This document shows positions 29,209-37,530 of a DNA stretch of 64,000 nt, piece after piece. The stretch spans positions 434,001 through 498,000 of the forward strand of contig CAVTYH010000009.1 in assembly GCA_963738835.1 (NCBI GenBank), written 5' to 3'. The position numbers and the translations under genes are program-made. Every line of letters starts with the position of its first letter. Position 1 is the stretch's first letter. This DNA is from CAVTYH01 sp963738835 (GTDB lineage: Bacteria > Planctomycetota > Planctomycetia > Pirellulales > JADZDJ01). The notes under the pieces were generated by a model. That model saw nothing but the letters and a program-made list of their open reading frames with translations. It searched no databases and had not been told where the DNA came from.

Positions 29209-30409
29209 ATGCATGAAATCGTCTGCCCGCACTGCAAGAAGGCGTTCAAGGTTGACGAGGCCGGGTACGCGGACATCCTAAAGCAAGTGCGCGACAGCGA
29301 GTTCGAGAAGCAACTAAGCGAGCGGCTTGAGCTGGCCGAAAGGGAGAAGGGAACTGCCGTAGAGCTCGCCACGACCAAGGTCGCGAGCGAAATGCAGAAG
29401 GCTGCCGCGACGAAGGACGCAGAGATTCAGGACCTAAAGGCGAAGCTCGACGCCACAGCTGTTGCGCAGAAGCTCGCCGTCACTGAGGCAGTCCGCACCG
29501 TTGAGAGGGAACGCGACGAACTGAGAACCGGACTCGATCGGGCGGCGCTTGAGCGGCAACTTGCCGACAAGTTGCTCAAGGACAAGTACGAGACGCAGAT
29601 CAAGGATCGCGATGATATGATTGAGCGCCTGCGGGACTTGAAAGCTCGTCTTTCCACCAAGATGGTTGGTGAGACTCTCGAGCAACATTGCGAGACCGAG
29701 TTCAACCGCATCCGAGCAACCGCGTTTCCGCGCATACTTCGAGAAGGACAACGACGCGCAGACTGGTAGCAAGGGCGACTACATATTCCGCGACTCGGAT
29801 GAGACTGGCACAGAGATCGTTTCGATCATGTTTGACATGAAGAACGAGTGCGATCGCACCGCGACGAAGACCAAGAACGAGGACTTCTTGAAGGAACTCG
29901 ACAAGGATCGCATTGAGAAGGGTTGTGAGTATGCGGTGCTGGTTTCCCTTCTCGAGCCCGACAGCGAGCTGTACAACACTGGCATCGTAGACGTGTTTCA
30001 CCGCTACCCCAAGATGTACGTCGTCAGGCCGCAGTTGTTCATACCAATCATTACGCTTCTGCGGAACGCTGCGATGAACTCGCTCGTATTCAAGTCGGAG
30101 CTGGCGCTGGTTAAGGCGCAGAACATCGATATTACGACCTTTGAGACCAAGCTTGAGTCTTTCAAGACCGCTTTCGCGAGGGACTACGATCTCGCATCCA
30201 GGCACTTCCAAACGGCGATCGATGAGATCGACAAGTCAATCGACCACCTGCAGAAGACGAAGGAGGCTCTGCTCAGCACCAATCGGAGCATCCGACTTGC
30301 AAACGACAAAGCGCAGGACGTGACGATCAAGAAGTTGACACGTGGCAATCCGACGATGGCCGTCAAGTTCGCCGAGCTCAAGAGTGCGGATGGTTCCGAT
30401 GTTGCCTGA
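29209..30409 (+). CDS. Integron cassette 2 product: DUF2130-like protein, one apparent frameshift
   Basis: A protein of about 400 aa from ATG 29209 (GTG 29203 possible; GGAGG at 29194). The N-terminus is zinc-knuckle-like: MHEIVCPHCKKAFKVDEAGY. A long charged coiled coil follows (about 25-165). The DUF2130 core comes next: GETLEQHCETEFNRIRATAF, YFEKDNDAQTGSKGDYIFRD, then FDMKNE. The core's acidic and lysine residues suggest a PD-(D/E)xK-like nuclease fold, which is inference. One extra C near 29727 splits the frame. The C-terminal half is again helical. Composition differs little from the host. A defence or DNA-processing role is possible but unproven. Confidence 0.75.
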
Positions 30410-30441
30410 GTGGCACCCTCACCGCCGCTTGCTAGGAGGGC

Positions 30442-30528
30442 GGCTAACCGGCCCTTGCAGCCGACGGGCCGCGGCGCACTCAGAGTCGTCCGTTCTTCGG
30501 GCCGCGGCTGAAGGCCAGGGCGTTAGTG
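30442..30528 (+). other. attC site of cassette 2
   Basis: R'' GGCTAAC (30442-30448) is the exact complement of the cassette's own 5' core GTTAGCC at 29101. R' is GTTAGTG (30522-30528). Between them TTGCAGCCGACGGGCCGCGG can pair with GGGCCGCGGCTGAAGG. The site is 87 bp. No third cassette or further attC is visible beyond it. Confidence 0.85.
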
Positions 30529-30652
30529 GACGAGATGATTGGTGGCCCATCACAGAACTGAAGCAGCTTTATCTATTAGCAGCAACCGCTCTCTTGGCGT
30601 GGGGAGTGGTGCGAGTTATCGACCGTGGGGACGGCGGCGGCGGAGATGTCGC

Positions 30653-31243
30653 TCATTTCGCTTCGCTAATCTGAATATACCGGTACTCCATCTGGCCGTG
30701 GTCGGCTTCCAGGCCGATGGGGCCGGTTTCGGGAAGCTTGAGAGCGGCTTCCAGCAGTTCGCCGTTGCACTCGCAGTGGGCCACGTTGTCTTTCACCGTG
30801 ACAACAATTTCATTCCAATCTTGCGGCTTGTAGTTCTTCAGTTTCTTGTAAGGGCCGGCCACCAGATAGTCGCGGCATTGAAGCTGCGGCTTGCGCAGGA
30901 AAATTCCGCTGTCGGCGTTCACAGCGGCGCGGAACTCGATTTTCAAAACAAAGTCTTTGGGGAACTTCTCGGCCGTCCACATCTGCCGCAAGTGCGGTCC
31001 TTTGGAATCGTCCCGGTCGTGGACAACAATGCTGTCTCCCTTGGCAGTATAGCGGCCGTCGCTGGCGTCGGTTTTGCCGTCGAAGCTGTCGACTTTCTCG
31101 CCCTCGACATAGCCCCAGCCAGATAAATCCTTGCCGTTATAGAGACTCTTGAACCCCGCCTCCGGCTTCCAATCGTCGGCATGGCAGGGCAGGCCAAGGG
31201 CAACAAGCGAGGCAACAGCGGCGAAAGCCATCGGTCGTGACAT
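30653..31243 (-). CDS. Secreted DUF1080 (3-keto-disaccharide hydrolase-like) protein
   Basis: A 196-aa protein with signal peptide MAFAAVASLVALGLPCHADD, then the DUF1080 LamG-like fold (FKSLYNGKDLSGWGY, KDFVLKIEFRAAVNADSGIF, WNEIVVTVKDN, GPIGLEADHGQMEYRYIQI). DUF1080 proteins are greatly expanded in Planctomycetes, and some are linked to 3-keto-glycoside hydrolysis. The start (ATG 31243) has a good GGGGAG site. That site is doubled by a tandem GGGGAGATATA repeat. Confidence 0.85.
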   Translation of the reverse strand: MSRPMAFAAVASLVALGLPCHADDWKPEAGFKSLYNGKDLSGWGYVEGEKVDSFDGKTDASDGRYTAKGDSIVVHDRDDSKGPHLRQMWTAEKFPKDFVLKIEFRAAVNADSGIFLRKPQLQCRDYLVAGPYKKLKNYKPQDWNEIVVTVKDNVAHCECNGELLEAALKLPETGPIGLEADHGQMEYRYIQISEAK

Positions 31244-31496
31244 TGTATATCTCCCCATATATCTCCCCGAGAAAGTAGATTGTGGCCGTAGTTTGCACCA
31301 GTTTCCGGGCTGAAGCAAGTCTTGGGCCGAGCCACCTGCTGGAATTGATTGCCGTGTCGAATGTAGAATTCAGTGCATTAACCGGGGATGTCGGGGGCGA
31401 CACCAATCAGAGGCGTTATCGGCCAAATTCGGTTGTCGTCAACTGTATCCGCGAACGCTCGCGGCATTAACTCAACCACACACAGGAGTGCTTACG

Positions 31497-32356
31497 ATGC
31501 ACCGCCCGCAAATTGCTTTCGCCGTCAGTCTGGTCGCTATCTGTTTCGGATGGTCGTCGTTACATCGCACCCTGGCCGCCGATGCAACCGATGCGGCTGG
31601 CGCGGCGAAGGAGACGCCCAAGCAAACGGCGCCGCCAGAGCCAGCGGGCATGAAGCCGATGTTCGACGGCAAAACGCTCGACGGTTGGGATGGCGATCCA
31701 CGGCTGTGGTCGGCAAAAGATGGCGTCATTCGTGGCGAAACCAAACCCCGACACCAAATTCGAAGGCAACACGTTTTTGCTGTGGAAGGGGGGCGAACCG
31801 GGCGATTTCGATTTGCGGCTTACGTTCCGGCTCGATCCGGAAAAGACCGGCGAGGGGAACAGCGGCGTAATGTATCGCAGTCAGCACGTCACCGAAGGAT
31901 CGGCCGCGAAAAATAAATGGGTCATGGGGGGCTACCAGGCGGAAATTGCCAACGTCCCTGGCAAAGACGGCTTCCTCTATCAAGAACGCGGCAATTCGAA
32001 GCTTCGTCATCGCGCCGATCCGCAGAAATCAGCCAACGAATTGCTGTACATGGCGCGAGTTTGGCGAGAAAGTGAATATCGATGAAAACGGCGTTTCTAA
32101 CGTGACGGGTTCCCTCGGGGACCGCGACGAGATTGGCAAGACTCTGCACAAGAACGACTGGAACGACTACGTGATCATCGCCCGCGGCAATCATCTGCAG
32201 CATTTCATCAATGGCGTGCAAACCATCGACGCCGTGGATAACGACCCCAAAGGGGGCGCCATGAAAGGTCTAATCGGCCTGCAAATCCACAACGGCAAGC
32301 CGATGGTGGTGGAATTCAAGAATCTGCGGATCAAGCAGTACGACGACGCGAAGTAA
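31497..32356 (+). CDS. Second secreted DUF1080 protein, two apparent frameshifts
   Basis: The start ATG 31497 has AGGAG upstream. Signal peptide: FAVSLVAICFGWSSLHRTLA. The DUF1080 fold reads KPMFDGKTLDGWDGDPRLWS, then (after a shift near 31742) FEGNTFLLWKGGEPGDFDLR, NSGVMYRSQHVT, then (after a shift near 32055) FGEKVNIDENGVSNVTG, ending MVVEFKNLRIKQYDDAK. Two single-base changes break it, but every conserved block is present, for about 285 aa. It is divergent from the other DUF1080 gene. Confidence 0.8.
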
Positions 32357-32510
32357 ACGGCAATCAAAAACCGACCATATTGTTGGTTAGAGTTCGCACA
32401 AGTTTTTGTCGTTGCGCACGCCTTTGCAGACGTGCATTTCGTTTCTTATCCTGTGTTTCGCACCGCGTCGTCTGCGTCTGTGCGAAACTTCTGGTTTGGG
32501 AAACGAAGCT

Positions 32511-33262
32511 ATGCGACGAAAATTTATTGCCGGCAATTGGAAAATGAACCTCGATCGGCCGGCGCCGTGGCGTTGGCCGAGGCGGTGGTGAAGCGATCGG
32601 CGGATTATCCGCAGGTCGACGTGGCGCTGTGCCCGCCGTTTGTGTATTTAGAGGCGGTGCGAAAGGTTGTGGCGGGCTCCAAAGTCGGGCTAGGGGCACA
32701 GAACATGTATCACGAAGCCAAGGGGGCATTCACGGGTGAGATCAGCGCCGGCATGCTGCTCGATTGCGGCTGCCAGTTCGTGATTTTGGGCCACAGCGAG
32801 CGCCGCGATGTCTTTCACGAAACCAACGCCGATGTGAATCGCAAGCTGCTGGCCGCGTTAGCCGCCGGGCTGACGCCGATTGTTTGCGTGGGCGAGCATC
32901 TGGAAGAGCGCGAAGCCGGCCGCACGGCGGAAGTCATCCGCAGCCAGTTCGAAGGCTCATTGGCGGGCATTTCGGCCGAGCAAATGCAGAAAACGGTGAT
33001 CGCCTACGAGCCGGTTTGGGCCATCGGCACTGGGAAAGTGGCCACGCCCGAGCAGGCCGAAGAGGTGCATGCCGACCTTCGCAAACTGGTCGAAGTTCGT
33101 TACAATTCACAGGTTGCGTCGGCGGTGCGAATTCAATACGGCGGCAGCGTGAAGCCGTCGAACGCCGGCGAACTGATGCGGCAGCCAGATATCGATGGCG
33201 CGCTGGTCGGGGGTGCAAGCCTGCTGGCCGACGATTTTGTCGGCATCATCGCCGCGTGCTAA
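32511..33262 (+). CDS. tpiA: Triosephosphate isomerase, one apparent frameshift
   Basis: TpiA is a glycolytic enzyme that interconverts dihydroxyacetone phosphate and glyceraldehyde 3-phosphate. From ATG 32511: MRRKFIAGNWKMNLDR with the catalytic Lys in NWKMN. One G is missing near 32557. The frame then continues AGAVALAEAVVKRSAD, with catalytic His in ILGHSERR, catalytic Glu in AYEPVWAIGTGK and phosphate-binding loop QYGGSVKPSN. Length about 250 aa is normal. Downstream are secG (58 bp later) and yicC on the same strand; tpiA-secG adjacency is common in bacteria. Confidence 0.93.
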
Positions 33263-33320
33263 TTACTGATTTGTCTGGCTAATTGCTAGTCGCTAATTGC
33301 TTCTTCCGGAGCTTATTCTG

Positions 33321-33563
33321 ATGAACGGTTTCCTTGCATTTTTGATGGTCGTCACCGCGATCTTTTTGATTCTGCTGGTTCTCATTCAGCGCGGTCGCGG
33401 CGGCGGGTTGGCCGGTGCATTCGGCGGACTGGGCGGCCAGAGTGCGTTCGGCACCAAAGCCGGCGACCTATTCACGCGGATTACCATCGGTGTGGCGGCG
33501 TTTTGGATCATTCTCTGTGTGGTCAGTGTCCGCATGATGTCGGCCAAGACAGATCGCATTTGA
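33321..33563 (+). CDS. secG: SecG preprotein translocase subunit
   Basis: A small inner-membrane component of SecYEG. Two transmembrane helices (FLAFLMVVTAIFLILLVLI and ITIGVAAFWIILCVVSV) flank the conserved loop QRGRGGGLAGAFGGLGGQSA followed by FGTKAGD. ATG 33321 is preceded by GGAG at good spacing. The frame closes at 33563, but the next 300 bp read as a Pro/Ala/Ser-rich tail in shifting frames, so the true protein may be longer. Confidence 0.9.
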   Translation: MNGFLAFLMVVTAIFLILLVLIQRGRGGGLAGAFGGLGGQSAFGTKAGDLFTRITIGVAAFWIILCVVSVRMMSAKTDRI

Positions 33564-33990
33564 ATGGTGCCGATTCCGGACAGTGTCACACCGCAGTCAA
33601 ATCCAGCGCATGTAACCTGGGTCGCCGGCTGGCACTGGAACAGGCGTCCGGCAATGCTGAAACGGGCACCGGCGTCGAAGCGATAAAGGCACGGCCGCGC
33701 CTGCCAGCGACAGCACAAAGCCCGGCGAGTCCGACAATCCTGCCGCCAACCGGTACTCCAAGCTCGAGCACTCCTCGCATCCGGGAGCTCGACTCCAGAC
33801 ACCGGCACCGTCCGGCCAAACGATTCCACCGCCGCTCCACCGGTTGCTCCTCCGGCAGCTGACGGCAAAAGCGATTCACCGAAGAATAAGTTTCATCACG
33901 GCATCCGCGACCGACATGGTCGGGCTATGTAAACCTCGCCGCTGGCTTCGGCTCAAATCTCACTGCAGACTGCCCACTGTGCTTCTTAGC
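33564..33990 (+). other. Low-complexity stretch, possible frameshifted SecG tail
   Basis: There is no intact gene. Pieces such as KGTAAPASDSTKPGESDNPA, TGTPSSSTP and TAAPPVAPPAADGKSDSPKN appear in successive frames, like the Pro/Ala-rich C-terminal extensions of planctomycete SecG. At least two indels would be needed to join them to SecG. Confidence 0.35.
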
Positions 33991-34865
33991 ATGACCGGTT
34001 TTGGCGATGCCCACCATCAGGCCGACGGATTGGCCGTGGCAGTGGAAGTGCGCACGATCAACAATCGGTATTTCAAGTTTTCAATGCGCTCCGGCGAAGG
34101 TTATGCCGCGCTGGAGCCGCAGGTGGAAAGCGTCGTCCGCGAGCAAATCAAACGTGGCACGGTGCAAGTGAACTTGTGGGTAGAACGGCAAAGCTCGCCC
34201 GACGATTTTTCCGTGAACGCCGGCGTGCTGGAGAGCTATCGCCGGCAATTGCAAGAGTTGCTCGGCCGTTGGAACGCCAAGCGGGAAGTGCCGGTCGAAT
34301 CGCTGTTGATGTTGCCGGGCGTCGTGAGCGAAAGGCAAACGCATTTAAGCGTGGCCGAAGCCGAATGGCCGTTGATCGAACAGACTTTGCGAGCGTCGCT
34401 CGACCAACTGGCCAAAATGCGGCGCGACGAAGGCGCCGCCATGTCCCGCGATCTGGTGGCCAACTGCGGCACCATCGGTACCGAGCTGAAACAAATTGCC
34501 GCCCGTGCGCCGCTGGTCGTCGATGCGTACCGCACCCGGTTGGAGGAAAAAATCCGCAAGGCGCTGGAGGAGCATCAGTTCTCGCTCAATCCGGCGGACC
34601 TGGTGCGCGAAGATTGCAATTTATGCGGAGCGTAGCGACATCTCGGAAGAGATTGTGCGGCTGGAAAGCCACTTGCAGCAGTTCGGCCACATCATGAAGT
34701 CCGAAGACGGCGCGGGTCGCCGGTTGGAATTTCTGACGCAAGAAATGCTGCCGCAAAGTGAACACCATCGGCTCCAAAAGCACCGACGTGGAAATTGCCC
34801 GCCACGTGATTGAAATTAAAGCCACGATCGAGCGGCTGCGGGAGATGATCCAGAATATTGAATGA
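33991..34865 (+). CDS. yicC: YicC-family endoribonuclease, two apparent frameshifts
   Basis: The start MTGFGDAHHQADGLAVAVEV followed by RTINNRYFKF is diagnostic of YicC. The rest includes VESLLMLPGVV and RDEGAAMSRDL. After one extra base near 34605 the frame continues IYAERSDISEEIVRLESH and KSEDGAGRRLEFLTQEM. After a second disturbance near 34755 it ends EVNTIGSKSTDVEIARHVIE, then IKATIERLREMIQNIE. About 290 aa, normal. YicC proteins are ribonucleases involved in small-RNA turnover. The stop TGA is the start of a dispersed repeat. gmk follows at once. Confidence 0.85.
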
Positions 34866-34965
34866 CCAATTCGAACTCAAATCCCAATGACCAATTCAAG
34901 CTAAATCGTGAAGTTTTGGTCATTGGTGCTTCGGTCATTCCTTCATTGTTCGTCATTCAGATTTC
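34863..34965. repeat. TGACCAAT/ATTGGTCA dispersed element, copy 2
   Basis: The left units TGACCAATTC (34863) and CAATGACCAATTC (34885) face TTTTGGTCATTGGTGCTTCG (34915) and GTCATT units. It shares the TTGGTCATTGGTGCTT core with the copy at 5735. It fills the whole yicC-gmk gap and supplies the yicC stop codon. Confidence 0.8.
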
Positions 34966-34976
34966 GCCATACGTTA

Positions 34977-35567
34977 ATGTCACCCCCTCCCCCTGCTGGC
35001 CGCGTGATTGTCATTTCCGGGCCGTCCGGGGCGGGGAAAACTACGCTCTTAAAGCAGTTGCTGGCACGCTGCGATCGGCTGGTGCCAAGCGTCTCGGCCA
35101 CCACACGGGCTCCGCGGCCCGGGGAGGTGAATGGACGTGATTATCATTTTCTTTCGCGTGACGAATTTGAGCGACGGCGCACGGCCGGCGACTTCCTGGA
35201 ATGTGCCGAAGTCTTCGGCGGCGGCGATTGGTACGGTACGCTCAAAGATGAAGTTGCCCCTCGACTTACGGCGGCCAAATGGGTAGTCTTAGAGATTGAT
35301 GTCGAGGGCACGCGCTCGATCGCGGCAAAGTATCCGGATGCGGTGACGATCTTCGTTCGGCCCGAAACTTTGGACGAATTGGAACGGCGATTGCGAAGCC
35401 GCGGCACGGAAACCGAAGAGGCCATTCAGCGGCGTCTGGCAGTGGCCCGGCGAGAGCTGAGCTTTGCCGACCTGTATCGCTACCAGGTCACGAATCAAAC
35501 GGTCGACCGGGCCGTCGATGAAATCCTGAATATTTTGAGTAACTCTGAGGACAGCAAGAATGCTTGA
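34977..35567 (+). CDS. gmk: Guanylate kinase
   Basis: Phosphorylates GMP to GDP. P-loop ISGPSGAGKTTLLKQLL near residue 15; GMP-binding residues in SVSATTRAPRPGEVNGRDYH and FLECAEVFGGGDWYGT. Length 196 aa from ATG 34977 (MSPPPPAGRVIVISGP), which is preferred over an upstream in-frame start inside the repeat. It overlaps rpoZ by 8 bp, the usual gmk-rpoZ arrangement. Confidence 0.95.
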   Translation: MSPPPPAGRVIVISGPSGAGKTTLLKQLLARCDRLVPSVSATTRAPRPGEVNGRDYHFLSRDEFERRRTAGDFLECAEVFGGGDWYGTLKDEVAPRLTAAKWVVLEIDVEGTRSIAAKYPDAVTIFVRPETLDELERRLRSRGTETEEAIQRRLAVARRELSFADLYRYQVTNQTVDRAVDEILNILSNSEDSKNA

Positions 35568-35826
35568 AGAACTGAAAGAAGAACAGATTGTCAACAAAGT
35601 CGGCGGGCGGTTCAAACTGTCGACCCTCATTCAAAAGCGGCTCGTTGCGTTGAACGCCGGCAGTCGGCCGCTGGTGGACTTGGAGACCGATAACAAGCTG
35701 GAGATCGTCATCCGCGAGATCATGGAAGATAAAATCTATCTGGATGCCTCGAGCAAAGTGCGCATCGCCGGCGAAGGTGACGAAGGCACTGGCGGCCCAC
35801 CGGAATTGGATCTGTCCGATCTTTAA
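35560..35826 (+). CDS. rpoZ: RNA polymerase omega subunit
   Basis: An 88-aa omega subunit that helps assemble RNA polymerase. The omega helix reads VGGRFKLSTLIQKRLVALNA, followed by acidic C-terminal residues (PPELDLSDL). Translationally coupled to gmk by overlap, and followed by a repeat cassette and then coaC. Confidence 0.88.
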   Translation: MLEELKEEQIVNKVGGRFKLSTLIQKRLVALNAGSRPLVDLETDNKLEIVIREIMEDKIYLDASSKVRIAGEGDEGTGGPPELDLSDL

Positions 35827-35847
35827 CGTCTAGTTCAGCAAATTATT

Positions 35848-36064
35848 CACCCGCAGAGAGCGCGGAGGAACGTCGAAAAGACGCGGAAATTCGGCATTAA
35901 CTCTCAAACAAAATCGCAATCGCGATAAGAATTCAGATTTCATGTGCAAAATTGTGTATCTCGTATTGCAATCGTTAGATTCAAGAAGAGTTGTTCAATC
36001 AATGCTTTGCACCTTTGCGTGAGCCTTTTTTTCCTCTCCGCGTTCCTCTGCGTCCTCCGCGGTG
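35848..36064. repeat. CGCAGAG-type inverted-repeat cassette, copy 2
   Basis: The left arm is CACCCGCAGAGAGCGCGGAG (35848 on); the right arm CTCCGCGTTCCTCTGCGTCC (36035 on) continues into CTCCGCGGTGA. It fills the rpoZ-coaC gap; nothing coding inside. Confidence 0.75.
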
Positions 36065-36080
36065 AATTCTTGTGGCGACC

Positions 36081-36644
36081 ATGAAAGGCCGTGAACTGCT
36101 CATCGGTGTGACCGGCGGGATTGCGGCTTACAAGACCGCAGCGCTGGTGAGCGAATTGGTTCAGGCTGACGCCGGAGTGACGGTGGTGCTGACCGATGCG
36201 GCCCGTCAGTTCGTGGGTGCAGCCACGTTCGAGGCGCTCACCGGCCGGCCGGTTCCACGCGGCTTGTTCGATGACCCCGCGTTTCCGCTGGGGGCCCATA
36301 TTGAATTGGCTCGGCGAGCCGAAGTGATGTGCGTCGCGCCAGCTACCGCGAATTTTCTGGCGAAATCTGCCGTCGGGTTGGCCGATGATTTGCTGAGCAC
36401 GCTGTATCTGGCCTTCAAGGGGCCAGTCATTATGGCACCGGCGATGAATGCCGAAATGTTGGGCAAGCCGCCGGTGCAACGTAGCCTGGCGCAACTCCTA
36501 GCCGACGGTGTCGCCATCATCGATCCCGAAGAAGGCTGGCTCAGTTGCCGCGACCAAGGCGTGGGGCGCATGGCCGCGCCGAACAGAATTCGCGCAGCGA
36601 TTGAAACAGCCCTGGTAAAAGTCGCTCCAAAATCGGGACGCTAA
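36081..36644 (+). CDS. coaC: Phosphopantothenoylcysteine decarboxylase (CoaC, stand-alone)
   Basis: A flavoprotein step of coenzyme A synthesis. It starts MKGRELLIGVTGGIAAYKTA and has catalytic His in GAHIELARRAEVM, APATANFLAK and the substrate-clamp PAMNAEM (PAMNxxM motif). About 187 aa; GTG 36072 is an alternative start. In most bacteria this is fused to CoaB; here the two are separate neighbouring genes with 20 bp between them. Confidence 0.9.
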   Translation: MKGRELLIGVTGGIAAYKTAALVSELVQADAGVTVVLTDAARQFVGAATFEALTGRPVPRGLFDDPAFPLGAHIELARRAEVMCVAPATANFLAKSAVGLADDLLSTLYLAFKGPVIMAPAMNAEMLGKPPVQRSLAQLLADGVAIIDPEEGWLSCRDQGVGRMAAPNRIRAAIETALVKVAPKSGR

Positions 36645-36664
36645 GCCACTAGCGAGGTCAATCA

Positions 36665-37294
36665 GTGGCACGCATTCTTATCACTTCCGGGCCGACACGG
36701 CAGCATCTCGATCCGGTGCGCTATTTTACGAATGCGTCCAGTGGGCGGATGGGGCAATCGCTCGCACAAGCTGCGGTGGATGCTGGGCATCAAGTGGTAA
36801 TCGTCTCCGGGCCGGTCGAAGTGACTTATCCGCCGCAGTGCGAAGTTATTCCAGTCGTCTCGACCGAAGAAATGCTTGCCACCTGCCAGCGCGTTTTCCC
36901 CGTATGCGATGGACTGATCGGCGTGGCGGCGCCTTGCGATTATCGTCCGGTAAAGGTCGAAGAGCAGAAAATCAAAAAAACCGGCGAGCCGCTGGTGTTG
37001 CACCTGGTAGAAACGCCCGACATTGTGGCGACATTGGGCGCCGCCAAGTCACCGCAGCAATGGCTCGTCGGCTTCGCGTTGGAGACCGAAGACCAGCGGT
37101 TCCGTGCCATCACAAAAATGCAAAAGAAAAGCTGCGACCTGATGGTCCTCAACGGCCCGCAGGCGATGAACTCGATGGAAAATGCAGTCGAACTTATCGA
37201 CCGCACTGGTGAGGTAATCGCCAACATTTCAGGGGCAAAGGAAAAAGTCGCCCACGAATTGTTCGGCCTGATTCAATCGCGGCTTATCGGCTGA
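36665..37294 (+). CDS. coaB: Phosphopantothenate-cysteine ligase (CoaB, stand-alone)
   Basis: Makes phosphopantothenoylcysteine for CoA synthesis. It starts at GTG (MARILITSGPTRQHLDPVRY) with GAGG upstream. Conserved NASSGRMGQSLA, AAPCDYRPV and KIKKTGEPLVLHLVETPDI are the nucleotide and lysine-rich binding elements. 209 aa. It follows coaC closely, so the pathway pair is encoded as an operon and not as the usual CoaBC fusion. Confidence 0.9.
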   Translation: MARILITSGPTRQHLDPVRYFTNASSGRMGQSLAQAAVDAGHQVVIVSGPVEVTYPPQCEVIPVVSTEEMLATCQRVFPVCDGLIGVAAPCDYRPVKVEEQKIKKTGEPLVLHLVETPDIVATLGAAKSPQQWLVGFALETEDQRFRAITKMQKKSCDLMVLNGPQAMNSMENAVELIDRTGEVIANISGAKEKVAHELFGLIQSRLIG

Positions 37295-37356
37295 CTGCCC
37301 GGCCCTTGGCCTGCGCCCTCGCACGGTTATACTGCTGGCTGGTGACCCCAATAGAA

Positions 37357-37497
37357 TTCACCACAGATGATGCGGAGGGTCGCAGAGTAAGTTTTCGAGG
37401 AGAAGATGCTGTCGCGAACCAAAGAATCACTTTCGCACTCATAAAATCAAATATCGTGCGTTTCCTTCGCGACCCTCTGCGTCCTTGGTGGTGAATT
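37357..37497. repeat. CGCAGAG-type inverted-repeat cassette, copy 3
   Basis: Left arm ATTCACCACAGATGATGCGG..GGTCGCAGAG (37357-37387); right arm GCGACCCTCTGCGTCC..TTGGTGGTGAAT (37468-37497). It fills the gap before argC. Confidence 0.75.
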
Positions 37498-37530
37498 TCG
37501 GCAGTTCCTGCATTCAGGCTTCAATACCCT

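Noticed and set aside
30539..31126. Third integron cassette after the attC at 30442
   Set aside because: No core complementary to GTTAGTG follows, and the plus-strand frame is a shadow of the DUF1080 gene on the minus strand.
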